Assembly (NCBI GenBank): GCA_050699715.1
Contig: JBOHFR010000002.1
Span: 1-64,000 of the forward strand
Reading direction: 5' to 3'
Source: GCA-003244245 sp050699715
GTDB taxonomy: Bacteria > Actinomycetota > Actinomycetes > Mycobacteriales > Pseudonocardiaceae
DNA: 64,000 nucleotides
Shown here: positions 16,496-24,792 of the stretch, one piece after another
How positions within the stretch are numbered: the stretch's first letter is position 1
Layout of the letters: each line of letters begins with the position of its first letter
Program-made: the position numbers and the translations under genes
The notes under the pieces: model-generated
What the model was told of the DNA's origin: nothing
The model's input: the letters and a program-made list of their open reading frames with translations, nothing else
Database searches by the model: none

Positions 16496-16681
16496 TCACG
16501 CTGGTGGGGTGGCTTTGTTCGCGTAGTCGCTGAGCATGCGGACCAGTCGTGCCGCCCCGGGGGGGTCGACAATCAGGTGGACGGGCAGCAGTCCGTTGGG
16601 GATGCTGATTGTCAGCAGTGTCCCTGTGTCCTGGATGATTTCCGCTCGTGCTCCGTCGGTCACTTTGGCTGCTACCAGCAT
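16496..16681 (-). CDS. Small AICE protein (61 aa)
   Basis: The protein begins MLVAAKVTDGARAEI and ends in a helix (PPGAARLVRMLSDYANKATP). The start at 16681 is fixed by GAGGTG seven bases upstream. A shrunken copy with homologous flanks lies at 41455-41690, where the middle of the protein is lost, which confirms that this stretch is a mobile, conserved AICE segment. The stretch between this gene and 16266 holds an AT-rich patch around 16400-16420 that may be a promoter. Function unknown. Confidence 0.65.
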   Translation of the reverse strand: MLVAAKVTDGARAEIIQDTGTLLTISIPNGLLPVHLIVDPPGAARLVRMLSDYANKATPPA

Positions 16682-16764
16682 CAGGTCACACCTCGCCTCG
16701 TGAGTGGTTGAGTTAGAGTTGTGGGAGGTCTTGGGGTGGGGGTTGTGGGCAAGGTCGGCGCCTT

Positions 16765-16956
16765 TCATCGTGGGGTGGGTGGTTGTTCGGGTGTCCGGCA
16801 GCGACCGCAGAGCGGGCGTTCCTGGTTGACCGGGAGCAGCGCGGAGCCTTTGCATTTGCGGCATTTCTGGAAGGTCAGGCGGACTCGCGCTCGTCGTTTC
16901 TTTTGCAGCTCACGGAACTCAACCCACCGCTCACGCCAGCGCATCACCCCAGCCAT
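16765..16956 (-). CDS. Small CxxC zinc-finger-like protein
   Basis: This 63-residue basic protein has KCRKCKG and LCGRCRT, two CxxC pairs 17 residues apart, preceded by a long basic helix (FRELQKKRRARVRL). The upstream gene stops inside its first codons; an alternative start at 16944 gives a TGATG overlap and is equally plausible. It is the second small zinc-ribbon gene in this element and probably binds nucleic acid (inference). Confidence 0.6.
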   Translation of the reverse strand: MAGVMRWRERWVEFRELQKKRRARVRLTFQKCRKCKGSALLPVNQERPLCGRCRTPEQPPTPR

Positions 16957-17174
16957 TCCGTCAAGATGTTGCGCAGTGTCTTGCCACCGTCCTCATCGAG
17001 GGCGATCACGCATTCACCGGTGACGTGCGGGTCGAGCACAATCATCCCGCCGTGCATGCTCACCAACAAATTCGCGAAACCGATCGGACCCCGGTGCATC
17101 CCACACGTCGCCGGTATCGCCCTACGACGGTGCTTGTTCGGGCCGTTGGTGTAATAACTATCCCAGTTCATCAT
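16944..17174 (-). CDS. Hypothetical protein (76 aa)
   Basis: The start at 17174 (MMNWDSYYTNG) follows AAGGAAAGGGA. The protein contains MHGGMIVLDPHVTGECVIAL, a beta-rich core, and ends in a helix, the same layout as the other small genes around it. It is coupled to the CxxC gene downstream. Not recognised. Confidence 0.6.
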   Translation of the reverse strand: MMNWDSYYTNGPNKHRRRAIPATCGMHRGPIGFANLLVSMHGGMIVLDPHVTGECVIALDEDGGKTLRNILTEWLG

Positions 17175-17203
17175 GATTCCCTTTCCTTGATTGCGTGAGA
17201 CAC

Positions 17204-17521
17204 TTATTCCGGTCTTCCACCGCAACCCTCGGTTCCCTCCGGTTTTCTGGGCTGGTGGTGTGATGACTCATCACCAGTGGTGATGGCCATGCCGCAGTCG
17301 GATGCGGTGGCGAGGTCGCGTGCTGTCTGGGCGAGGAGCCGGCAGAACTGGGCTAGGGCGATCTCACCCTCGGGCAAGGGCGGCATGGCCACGGCGAGGC
17401 TGATGGGATTGAGGAACAGCACCAGGGTCTTCTCCCCGGGACGCAGCTCCCGCCAGCCGGCACCGGCGTTAAGTCCCGGCCAGCACCAGCCCTCACCCCC
17501 GGCTTGCGCTGGGTCACTCAC
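17204..17521 (-). CDS. Hypothetical protein (105 aa)
   Basis: The true start is a GTG at 17521, inside the stop of the upstream gene (GTGA overlap); the long frame extending further upstream is an out-of-phase read of that gene. The core ELRPGEKTLVLFLNPISLAV looks like beta strands, followed by a helix (EGEIALAQFCRLLAQTARDL). This strand-helix plan again matches the small neighbours. No known family. Confidence 0.65.
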   Translation of the reverse strand: MSDPAQAGGEGWCWPGLNAGAGWRELRPGEKTLVLFLNPISLAVAMPPLPEGEIALAQFCRLLAQTARDLATASDCGMAITTGDESSHHQPRKPEGTEGCGGRPE

Positions 17522-17988
17522 GCCGCCGCCTTCACACCCGCGCCAGCCCCACCGCTGCCCCGACCGGCCGACGTGCTGGTCGTGGTGCCGATGGCCGGGG
17601 CGGTCATGCCGGTGGCCCGGATTACCCAGGTGAGCCACTTGGCCTGACCGGACGCCTCCGCGCGGGGTTGGACGGTCATGCCTTCCAACACCACCGGCCG
17701 AAACGGCACCCCCGTCACCGCAGACGGTGGCACCGGCTGATGCGCGCACGCGAACTCCACCGTGACCGACTTCTCCCGGTCCTTCTCCGCCGCAGGATCC
17801 GCGAACGTCCCCCGGAACAGCGGACGCCCCGTCACCTCGTCGGTCCGAGGCCGCACCGGGCGGTTGCGCGCCCGATCCTCCTGCGACTGGTACTCACTCA
17901 CCGCCTGGATCTCACCGACCAGGTACAGCCCCAGTGGAAACCACTCCTCGAAGTCCACCGAGAACCGCACATACTTCGGCGCTCCCAT
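17518..17988 (-). CDS. Hypothetical protein (156 aa), first gene of the tra-side operon
   Basis: The start at 17988 has an AGGAGGG site six bases upstream. The sequence opens with MGAPKYVRFSVDFEEWFPLG, a beta-rich start; the middle holds a polar stretch (DRARNRPVRPRTDEVTGRPL), and the C-terminus is low-complexity Gly/Ala/Thr. There is no transmembrane segment. It is the promoter-proximal gene of a rightward-to-leftward series (17988 down to 10571), divergent from the GntR repressor. It is probably under control of that repressor. Confidence 0.65.
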   Translation of the reverse strand: MGAPKYVRFSVDFEEWFPLGLYLVGEIQAVSEYQSQEDRARNRPVRPRTDEVTGRPLFRGTFADPAAEKDREKSVTVEFACAHQPVPPSAVTGVPFRPVVLEGMTVQPRAEASGQAKWLTWVIRATGMTAPAIGTTTSTSAGRGSGGAGAGVKAAA

Positions 17989-18144
17989 GCTCAACCCTCC
18001 TGTTCGTGATCTTCTGTCTCGACACCAGCCAAGACAATTAATACGTCTTTGTCATGTTAGCTACTAAACTTGGCCTGCGCCATCTCCTGCTTGCCCCGAT
18101 CGGGTGATCTATGGCTTTGCTAGCTCAGGCGGTACGGTTGCGCT
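17989..18144. promoter_or_regulatory. Divergent control region of element A
   Basis: These 156 bases separate the leftward operon from the rightward GntR gene and are less GC-rich than their surroundings. Around 18030-18065 the sequence is AT-rich (AATTAATACGTCTTTGTCAT), suiting a promoter. In pSAM2 the GntR protein KorSA represses from such a divergent region (known). The exact operator is not identifiable by eye. Confidence 0.5.
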
Positions 18145-18537
18145 ATGGAGATGGACCAGGCTGACCCACGGCCCGCATACCAGCGCGTCGCCGACGATCT
18201 GCGACACGCGATCGCCACCGGCACATACGAGCCGGGTGCCCAGCTCCCGACCTTGGCGGAACTGACCAACCGGTACGGCATCGCTGTCATGACCGCCCGG
18301 GACGCGATCCGCCAACTCGTGTCCGACGGCCTTGTCGTGTCTCGACAGGGCAAGGGCGCGTACGTGCTCCGCCAACCCAGCACCGAGGAATCCCTCTCCC
18401 CATCCCAGCTCCTCGACCTGCTGAACCAGGTCAGCAGGTCAGTGGACGACCTCACCGCGCGGATGACCGTTGTGGAGCGGACGCTTGCCAACCGCGCGAG
18501 CTCACCTGCTGCTCCATCGCCGCCATCCGACGACTGA
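18145..18537 (+). CDS. KorSA-like GntR repressor
   Basis: This 130-residue protein has a GntR winged helix at residues about 10-75 (PAYQRVADDLRHAIATGTYE; LAELTNRYGIAVMTARDAIR; QGKGAYV), then a short helical tail (LLDLLNQVSRSVDDLTARM) rather than a large ligand domain. Size and place fit KorSA, the GntR regulator of pSAM2 that keeps replication and transfer genes off. The 3' end overlaps an antisense small gene by 86 bases. Confidence 0.85.
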   Translation: MEMDQADPRPAYQRVADDLRHAIATGTYEPGAQLPTLAELTNRYGIAVMTARDAIRQLVSDGLVVSRQGKGAYVLRQPSTEESLSPSQLLDLLNQVSRSVDDLTARMTVVERTLANRASSPAAPSPPSDD

Positions 18538-18640
18538 GCCCAGAGACCTTCTCCGCCATGTCCCGCACAGCCCTCACCAACGCTTGCCACTCCGCGTCAC
18601 TCACTCCCGGACTGTGGCTTCCCTGGGGTTGCGTGCTCAT
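18452..18640 (-). CDS. Small coiled-coil protein (62 aa)
   Basis: The ATG at 18640 has GGAGAGGGGG nearby. The protein contains EWQALVRAVRDMAEKVSGL and SRRMAAMEQQVSSRG, a probable coiled coil. It lies behind the 93-residue gene in one orientation and overlaps the end of the GntR gene on the opposite strand, so expression of one may limit the other. Function unknown. Confidence 0.5.
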   Translation of the reverse strand: MSTQPQGSHSPGVSDAEWQALVRAVRDMAEKVSGLSRRMAAMEQQVSSRGWQASAPQRSSAR

Positions 18641-18677
18641 GTCGGTTGCCCCCTCTCCTCCCCACGGTCGAATCAGG

Positions 18678-18959
18678 TCACGCGCCGTTGCTGGCCCCGC
18701 CATCCCCCAGTGCCGCCGGCACAACAACAACCGGACCCGGCATCAATTCCGCGCATCGCTGCGCGAACCGCAACGCGGCGGTGGCAAGCTCACGGGCGAA
18801 CTGCGCCGCAAGCTCGACGCCGCCCAGCTCGTCATCGACCTGCACCGACAACGTGCCACCGGCACCAATATCCGCCACAAGCTGTGGGCGGCCGGTCGCT
18901 TCGGTCGTGACCCGGGCCGTATCGCCAAACCTCGGCTGAACTACCACGTGCAACGCCAT
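18678..18959 (-). CDS. Hypothetical protein (93 aa)
   Basis: AAGGAG lies six bases before the ATG. The sequence begins MALHVVVQPRFGDTARVTTE, continues with a strand (TLSVQVDDELGGVELAAQFA) and a helix. Together with the 62-residue gene it forms a small leftward unit facing the GntR gene, and it is divergent from the XRE regulator at 19094. No family recognised. Confidence 0.6.
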   Translation of the reverse strand: MALHVVVQPRFGDTARVTTEATGRPQLVADIGAGGTLSVQVDDELGGVELAAQFARELATAALRFAQRCAELMPGPVVVVPAALGDGGASNGA

Positions 18960-19055
18960 GATGTGCTCCTTGTCTTTTGCCTCGTTGGTGGGTGACTACC
19001 CGCCGGATGTAGCTTGCGGGCTAGGCTGGCCAGCGCGCCACCAGATGCGGGATGC

Positions 19056-19070
19056 GCGCATGACATGCGC
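19056..19070. promoter_or_regulatory. Inverted repeat upstream of XRE gene
   Basis: GCGCATGACATGCGC has 7-base arms and a one-base spacer, 24 bases before the GTG of the XRE regulator and inside the divergent spacer. Its position suits an autoregulatory operator. Only symmetry and location support this. Confidence 0.4.
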
Positions 19071-19093
19071 ATATTCGGGAGGGGACCAGGCCC

Positions 19094-20296
19094 GTGCGGA
19101 CCTTTGGTGACACGCTGCACCAGCTGCGCGCCAAGGCCGGTCTCACCCAAGCTGACCTGGCGAAACAGTCAAATTGGAGTCAAAGCCAGATCAGCCGCAC
19201 CGAAAAGAACCTGTTCCTCCCCGACGAGGCGACCATCCAACGCCTGGACCAGGCACTGGGCGCCAACGGCCAACTCCTCACGGCCTACGCCAGCGCGCGA
19301 ACATCCAGCGCTGAACTGGTCCACCCGGGACGTGATCCACTGGCCTTCAGTGATCTCGTGCGGAAGATCCACCGCACCGACGTCGGCCGCGACACCATCG
19401 ATCACCTCACCGTCATCACCGAGCAGTTGTGTTGCGAATACGTCTCCCGCCGCCCCGAGGACCTCCGCGCAGACGCCCACCACCAGCTCGAAGACGTCCA
19501 GAGCCTGCTGGAGGGACGGACCCGGCTCAGCGAGCATCGGGAACTGCTGGTCATCGCCGGGTGGCTCTCGCTGCTGATCGGCTGCGTGAACTACGATCTG
19601 GGCCTGGCCCGGCACGCCGAGACCGCCCGCACCACCGCCGCCCAACTCGGCAGGGAAGCCGGCCACGGCGACATCATCGCCTGGTCATTGGAGATGAGCG
19701 CCTGGTTCGCCCTCACCCAAGGCCGCCTCCGATCCGTCCTCGACTACGCCGACGCCGGCATCACAGCCGCACCCCACGCCTCGGTGGCCGTGCAACTCGC
19801 CGCCCAAACCGCCAAAGCCCACGCCCGCATGGGCAACCGCAGCGAGGTCCGTCACGCCCTCGACCAGGGTTTCCGCTTGCTGGACGGCCACGAGCACCCC
19901 ACTCGGCCAGAAAACCACTTCATCATCGACCCCGCCAAATGGGACTTCTACGCCATGGACTGCTACCGCATCGAGGGCGACAACACCCGCGCCGCCGAGC
20001 ACGCCCACGAAGTCCTCCGCTTATCCGAACGGCCAGACGGCAGCGACCGCAGCCCCATGCGCGCCACCGAAGCCCGCCTCACCCTCGCGATCGTGTCCCT
20101 GCGAGACGGCGACATCGACTGTGCCACTGACTGGGCACGCAAGGCATTCGAGACCGACCGGAAATCCATCAAGAGCCTGACCATGATCACCGACGAGCTA
20201 TACCACGAAGCCCGCACACAATTCGGTCACGACCCAGCGATCAACGCCCTCAACGACATCATTACGTCCTTCTACACGTCGATCTCCGACCGATAA
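19094..20296 (+). CDS. XRE regulator with TPR-like sensor
   Basis: This 400-residue protein has a canonical XRE helix-turn-helix (residues about 5-60: LHQLRAKAGLTQADLAKQSN, WSQSQISRTEKN) followed by about 330 residues of helical repeats. This is the layout of actinomycete transcriptional regulators with TPR-type sensor domains. It starts at GTG with GGAGGGG ten bases upstream. It is divergent from the small genes at 18452-18959 and lies beside the STAND cargo gene, so it may control either. It is not closely related to the two long regulators of module 0. Confidence 0.85.
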   Translation: MRTFGDTLHQLRAKAGLTQADLAKQSNWSQSQISRTEKNLFLPDEATIQRLDQALGANGQLLTAYASARTSSAELVHPGRDPLAFSDLVRKIHRTDVGRDTIDHLTVITEQLCCEYVSRRPEDLRADAHHQLEDVQSLLEGRTRLSEHRELLVIAGWLSLLIGCVNYDLGLARHAETARTTAAQLGREAGHGDIIAWSLEMSAWFALTQGRLRSVLDYADAGITAAPHASVAVQLAAQTAKAHARMGNRSEVRHALDQGFRLLDGHEHPTRPENHFIIDPAKWDFYAMDCYRIEGDNTRAAEHAHEVLRLSERPDGSDRSPMRATEARLTLAIVSLRDGDIDCATDWARKAFETDRKSIKSLTMITDELYHEARTQFGHDPAINALNDIITSFYTSISDR

Positions 20297-20368
20297 CCCG
20301 ACACCCCACCTCCACGTCCACCACAAACAAGGTTCGTGCGCTGCCGAATTCGCCTCTATGGGATCAAG

Positions 20369-20387
20369 GCGCCGCCTGTGGCGGCGC
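20369..20387. terminator. GC hairpin behind XRE gene
   Basis: GCGCCGCC-TGT-GGCGGCGC is a perfect 8-bp stem with a 3-base loop, 70 bases after the stop of the XRE regulator. It lacks a T-run, as is common in high-GC actinomycetes, so termination is plausible rather than certain. Confidence 0.4.
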
Positions 20388-20396
20388 ACCTGACTC

Positions 20397-20437
20397 GTGT
20401 CGTGGTTCACTGGGCCGTCCGGCCCGAACCACGACAC
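20397..20437. repeat. Long imperfect hairpin
   Basis: Arms GTGTCGTGGTTC (20397-20408) and its complement (20426-20437) enclose a second stem GGGCC/GGCCC with a GTCC tetraloop, separated only by a three-base bulge. The structure sits in the 433-base stretch without a gene between the XRE regulator and the convergent STAND gene. It may be a bidirectional terminator or a small structured RNA. Confidence 0.45.
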
Positions 20438-20729
20438 TGCGCGCGGCCCTGGCGGGCCGTGCTCGGTCGCGGCCCGGCCGGACGGTCCAGTACCAACCGG
20501 GCGCCGCCGCACACGTCCCGATCAGCCCGAGGAACCACACGCGGCACCTCGGTGCCCAGCCCCAGGGGACAATCGTCAGCAGCCGTCACGCCCAACCATG
20601 CCGGGGTGGCTCCGCTTCCGATGACGCACCGATCATCATCTGCCCCGCGCGCCGACGAATGGCAGAGACCTCGCGCACGAGCGGAGGGGACGCCCGATAG
20701 GCGGGTCCTCTCCCACACCGGAACTTGAT

Positions 20730-23612
20730 TCACTCTTCTCTCCGACGGGCCTGGTCGTGCTCACCCAGATTTGCCAGCGCGGCGAGACTGTGGGCCGCGC
20801 GCAGGGTTTCGGGGTGGTCCTCGCCCAGGACCCGGCGCAAGCCGGTGAAGGCGTCCTCACCAAGCTCGCGAGCCCGGTCATACTGCCCCACCTCCCGCAG
20901 GGTGGCGGCAAGGACGAGGGCCGCGCGCAGGGTTTCGGGGTGATCCTCACCCAGGACCCGCCGACAGCGAGCCAGGGTGGCCACACCGAGCTCACAAGCC
21001 TGCTCATACCGCCCCAACTCCCGCAGGGTGGCGGCGAGGAGGTAGGCCGCGCGCAGGGTGGTGGAGTGGTCCTCGCCCAGGACCCGGCGGCAGCGGGCCA
21101 GGGTGTCCTCACCAAGCTCACGAGCCCGCTCATACCGCCCCAACTCCGCCAGGGCGGCGGCGAGGATGTAAGCCGAGTGCAGGGTGTCGGGGTGGTCCTC
21201 GCCCAGGACCCGGCGGCAGCGGGCCAGGGTGTCCTCACCAAGCTCACGAGCCCGCTCATACCGCCCCAACGCCCACAGGGCGGCGGCGAGGATGTAAGCC
21301 GCACGCAGGGTGGTGAGGTGGTCCTCGCCCAGGACCCGGCGGCAGCGGGCCAGGGTGTCCTCACCAAGCTCACGAGCCCGCTCATACCGCCCCAACGCCC
21401 ACAGGGCGAGGGCAAGGATGAAAGCTGAGCGCAGGGTGTCGGGGTGATCCTCACCCAGGACCCGCCGACAGCGGGCCAAGGCGTCCTCACCGAACTCGCA
21501 AGCCCGCTCATACCGCCCTGACTCCCACAGGTAGAGGGCGAGGATGTAGGCCGCGCGCAGGGTGTCGGGGTGGTCCTCGCCCAGGACCCGCCGGCAGCGG
21601 GCCAGGGTGTCCTCACCGAGCTCACGAGCCCGCTCATACTGCCCCAAATCCCACAGAGCGAGGGCGAGGATGTAGGCCGCGCGCAGGGTGTCGGGGTGAT
21701 CCTCGCCCAAGACTCGGCGGCAGCGGGCCAGGGTGTCCTCACCGAGCTGACGAGCCTGCTCATAGCGCCCCAACTCCGACAAGTTGAAGGAGAGACGGTT
21801 GGCCGTTTGCAGGGTGTCGGGATGGTCCTCGCCAAGCAAGGAGCAGCGCAGGTCCCGGGCACGTTCAAACAACGGCCGAGCAGGGGCGAGCTCCCCCCGG
21901 GTCTGCAGATACCCAGCGGCGCGGTCAAGCAGCCAGGCCACGTCCTCCTCGACCCCGGTAAGGGTACGGTGAGAGTCGGTGGCGATCAAGACGTGCGGCA
22001 GAAGCTGACGCCACACCGGCCAGACCGGCGGGTTCTCCTGCGGATCCTCAGCCGGGACCGCACCACGCAGCAACCGAACCACCAGGGTAGGCAGGTCGGG
22101 TTGCTGGTGGGGCTGGGCGCGCAGGATCGCGGCGAGCAACCGATGCACCACCAGGGTCGCCGACTCGACCCGGGCCAGCCCATACCGGCGCAACAACCGG
22201 ATCAGCGCGGTGAACGCCAACGGATCCCCGGCCACGATCCCCAGCGACTCGGGCAGCTGGGCGGGGCGGGTGGTGAACAAGCTCCCCGGGATCGGCTCCG
22301 GCGCCAGGTAAGCGGCCAAACAAAGAAGCTGCAACGCAGCCGGAGACTCGGCCGACAGCCGGTCCAGAGCGATCTGGACACTGGCGGCCAGCGATACCGG
22401 ATACGTGGCAGACGCCCTGTGAGCCAGCAACTCCGTGGTCTGCTCCGCCAGCAGGATGAGGTAGTCCTGCACACCGGTGGCGGTGTCGGCCAGGTACGCC
22501 CCAGCCTGGACCAGCGCCAGCGGCAAATCCCCCAAGGCCTCCGCGACCCGCCCCGCCTCACCCTCGGTCAACCGCGAGGCCCGGTGGCGCAGCAGCGTGA
22601 TTGACTCATCCCGGTCGAAAACATCCACTCCCACCGGACTAGCCAGCTCATCCCAGCCGGGGTTCCGGGAGGTGATCACCACATGTCCACCACCCCCCGA
22701 CACATAAGGAGCCAACGCCGCCGGATCCTCAGCGTTGTCAAAGACCAGCAGCCACCGGTCCCGCTCCCGCAACACCCCCAGCAACCGCCCCACCGCCACC
22801 GTCACCGGGTCGGTGACAGCCGCCACACCCAGGGCGTGGGCCAGCTCAGCCAGCCGGTCAGCCACCAGCGCTGGTTCCTCCGAAGGGACCCACCACACCA
22901 CCTCGTACTCGGCCCCATGACGGTGGGCGTACTCGATGGCCAGCGCGGTCTTCCCGATCCCGCCCATCCCGTGCAAAGCCTGCACCACCGCCGTCGGGCG
23001 CCCCTCTTCTAGAGCGGTATGCAGCGCGGTGAGCAGCTCCTCCCGCCCAGTGAACACCGGGCTGCGAGCGGGCACGTTCCACACCCGCCCCGCCAGCGCA
23101 TCCTCCGACCGCGAATGCGGCAGATCCCGCAACGCCGCAAAAAGCACTTCGCTGAGCCCCTCCGGGGTCGTGACCGTTGCCGTGGTCACCCCACTCTCGC
23201 TCAGCAGCGCCCGGAATGCCTCCTGCCGAGCCCCATAGTGCTGATCGACGAACAGATCCCTCGGGCCCTCAGCCTCCTCACCCAGCAGCACCACCAGGCG
23301 TGGTAACCCAGCATCGCTGGCCGCCTGGAACTCCCACTCCGTGTAGGACAACTCCGGGCGATCAGCCACCGGCGAGCCGTAGCGAAACCCCACCACCGCC
23401 ACATACACATCCGCGCCCAACACCGCATCCCAACACACCTGCGCCGGCCGCTGCTCCCTCGGCCCGAAATACGCCATCTCAACAACAGCGTCGCCGGCCC
23501 GAGACACCGCCCGCTGCGCCGCCGCCACAAACGACCGCCCCACCGGAAACCGCGCCAACTCCGAGGTATGACTCACAAACACCCGCCGCGGCCGAGACAT
23601 GACACCCAGCAT
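20730..23612 (-). CDS. DUF4062-NB-ARC-TPR STAND protein
   Basis: This 960-residue protein begins with a DUF4062-like domain (residues 9-115: RVFVSHTSELARFP, then VYVAVVGFRYGSP). A STAND/NB-ARC ATPase follows, with Walker A LHGMGGIGKTALA (213-225) and Walker B RWLLVFDNAED (286-296). After a winged-helix-like region come nine 42-residue TPR units with the signature RVLGEDHPDTLRAAYIL. The units are almost identical as DNA. This sensor-switch-effector layout is that of inflammasome-like proteins, several of which protect bacteria from phage (known for related STAND families). As cargo of a mobile element it may be a defence gene; this is an inference. Two nearby ATGs (23612, 23600) are possible starts. 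Confidence 0.85.
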   Translation of the reverse strand: MLGVMSRPRRVFVSHTSELARFPVGRSFVAAAQRAVSRAGDAVVEMAYFGPREQRPAQVCWDAVLGADVYVAVVGFRYGSPVADRPELSYTEWEFQAASDAGLPRLVVLLGEEAEGPRDLFVDQHYGARQEAFRALLSESGVTTATVTTPEGLSEVLFAALRDLPHSRSEDALAGRVWNVPARSPVFTGREELLTALHTALEEGRPTAVVQALHGMGGIGKTALAIEYAHRHGAEYEVVWWVPSEEPALVADRLAELAHALGVAAVTDPVTVAVGRLLGVLRERDRWLLVFDNAEDPAALAPYVSGGGGHVVITSRNPGWDELASPVGVDVFDRDESITLLRHRASRLTEGEAGRVAEALGDLPLALVQAGAYLADTATGVQDYLILLAEQTTELLAHRASATYPVSLAASVQIALDRLSAESPAALQLLCLAAYLAPEPIPGSLFTTRPAQLPESLGIVAGDPLAFTALIRLLRRYGLARVESATLVVHRLLAAILRAQPHQQPDLPTLVVRLLRGAVPAEDPQENPPVWPVWRQLLPHVLIATDSHRTLTGVEEDVAWLLDRAAGYLQTRGELAPARPLFERARDLRCSLLGEDHPDTLQTANRLSFNLSELGRYEQARQLGEDTLARCRRVLGEDHPDTLRAAYILALALWDLGQYERARELGEDTLARCRRVLGEDHPDTLRAAYILALYLWESGRYERACEFGEDALARCRRVLGEDHPDTLRSAFILALALWALGRYERARELGEDTLARCRRVLGEDHLTTLRAAYILAAALWALGRYERARELGEDTLARCRRVLGEDHPDTLHSAYILAAALAELGRYERARELGEDTLARCRRVLGEDHSTTLRAAYLLAATLRELGRYEQACELGVATLARCRRVLGEDHPETLRAALVLAATLREVGQYDRARELGEDAFTGLRRVLGEDHPETLRAAHSLAALANLGEHDQARRREE

Positions 23613-23833
23613 CCCACCCCCTCACTCGCGACCACGAGCAGCACAACCACACCGGACACGTGATCATCGCCAGTGAACCGTCAGCGGAAGCGACAGGGCG
23701 AGGCCACACGGGCCGATCCATACCGGCACGTCGCCCAGTTCAGCGGCACGCAACGACACTTCTCAATCAAGCGGACGCACGGCCAATCAGCATTCACACA
23801 GAAGAATACAACCGAATTCGAGATCAACAATCC

Positions 23834-24134
23834 GGCGCCTCCGGCGGCCCTCGCTCCGGGATGGCCCCAGGACTGGACGCGAGAGTAATGGGTCACCAAG
23901 GGCGCGGATATCCCGTCCCGTCGGCGCCGAAGGTGTAGCAGGCCAGGCGCAGGGGTCGAGGTCGTTCAGCGTCGGGTGCTCCACGTCGACCCCTGCGCCT
24001 GGCCTGCTTCAGGACGAGCCCGCCGACGCGACGGGATACCCGCTTCGGCCCCCCCTTTCATCCGAGCAGAACAACCATCGTCGTGCTGTCCGCGTGCTGT
24101 AAGGAGCGGTCAATAACGGTCACCTACGGCGCAC
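23834..24134. repeat. Structured tandem repeat, copy 1
   Basis: This is the first of two homologous units about 380 bases apart. It begins with a GGCGCCTCCGGCGG motif and contains a nested palindrome: an outer 23-bp stem (23904-23926 with 24021-24043, two mismatches) and a perfect inner 22-bp stem (23938-23959 with 23986-24007) closed by a 26-base loop containing CGTTCAGCG and GGGTGCTCCA. A conserved single-stranded block with GGTCAATAACGGTCACC follows at 24083-24134. Reading frames differ between copies, so it is not coding. Candidates are a replication origin of the element (single-strand origin) or a structured RNA. Confidence 0.7.
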
Positions 24135-24211
24135 CGAGGCACAGGCCAGGCGCAGGTCAGCGGCCATCACCTAGGACGGTAGCGAGATTCCCAAGCTCCC
24201 AACCAAACGCA

Positions 24212-24526
24212 GGCGCCTCCGGCGGGCCTCGCTCCGGGATGGCTCCACGACCGGCCCCGGATAATGGTGGGTCACCAGGGGAGCGGGTATCCCGTCACGT
24301 CGGCGCCGGAGGCGTAGCAGGCCTGGGGTAGAGGGTCCAGCTCGTTCAGCGCGTCGGGTGCTCCAGCTGGACCCTCTACCCCAGGCCTGCTACGAGACAA
24401 GCTCGCCAACGCGACGGGATACCCGCTCCCCGCCTCCGTCCTGCGGCAAGTCAATACCCCGCGTGTGCCATTAGCGTGCCATTAACACCGGTCAACCACG
24501 GTCACCAGCGGGGCACTGTGACCGGA
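24212..24526. repeat. Structured tandem repeat, copy 2
   Basis: Second copy of the unit at 23834. Outer stem 24283-24305 with 24404-24426; inner stem 24314-24342 with 24365-24393, a perfect 29-bp duplex; loop of 22 bases with the same CGTTCAGCG and GGGTGCTCC blocks. The inner arms differ from copy 1 at many positions, yet each change on one arm is matched on the other. The trailing block (24474-24526) is conserved too. A degenerate copy of the sequence before copy 1 (23659 onward) recurs after copy 2 at 24592. Confidence 0.7.
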
Positions 24527-24792
24527 CCTGACCACCGATCGAGGCCACTGAGGGCGCAGTGGGCGCAGCCTTCCAAACTGGGCCTCACAGGTGATCATTT
24601 TCAGCCAGCCGTCAGCGGAAGTGACGTGACGGGGTCGTACGGGTTGATCCACAGGGGTCCCCAGGGCTGTTCTCCGTTTCGTGATGGTTTCGCGAACAGT
24701 GGCAGACGGGGCCTGATGACAGCAGACAGTGGCAGAACGCAAGATCCGCCTTGACCGGCGTTTGTGCTGTTCAAGGCTGGTTTCTCCTGGTG

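Noticed and set aside
20740..21880. Regular 126-base direct repeats suggesting a CRISPR-like array
   Set aside because: The repeats are in frame, translate to 42-residue TPR units and have no unique spacers.
23787..23984. Small minus-strand protein in hairpin copy 1 (LNDLDP motif also in copy 2)
   Set aside because: Frames outside the loop do not agree between copies because of indels; structure, not protein, is conserved.
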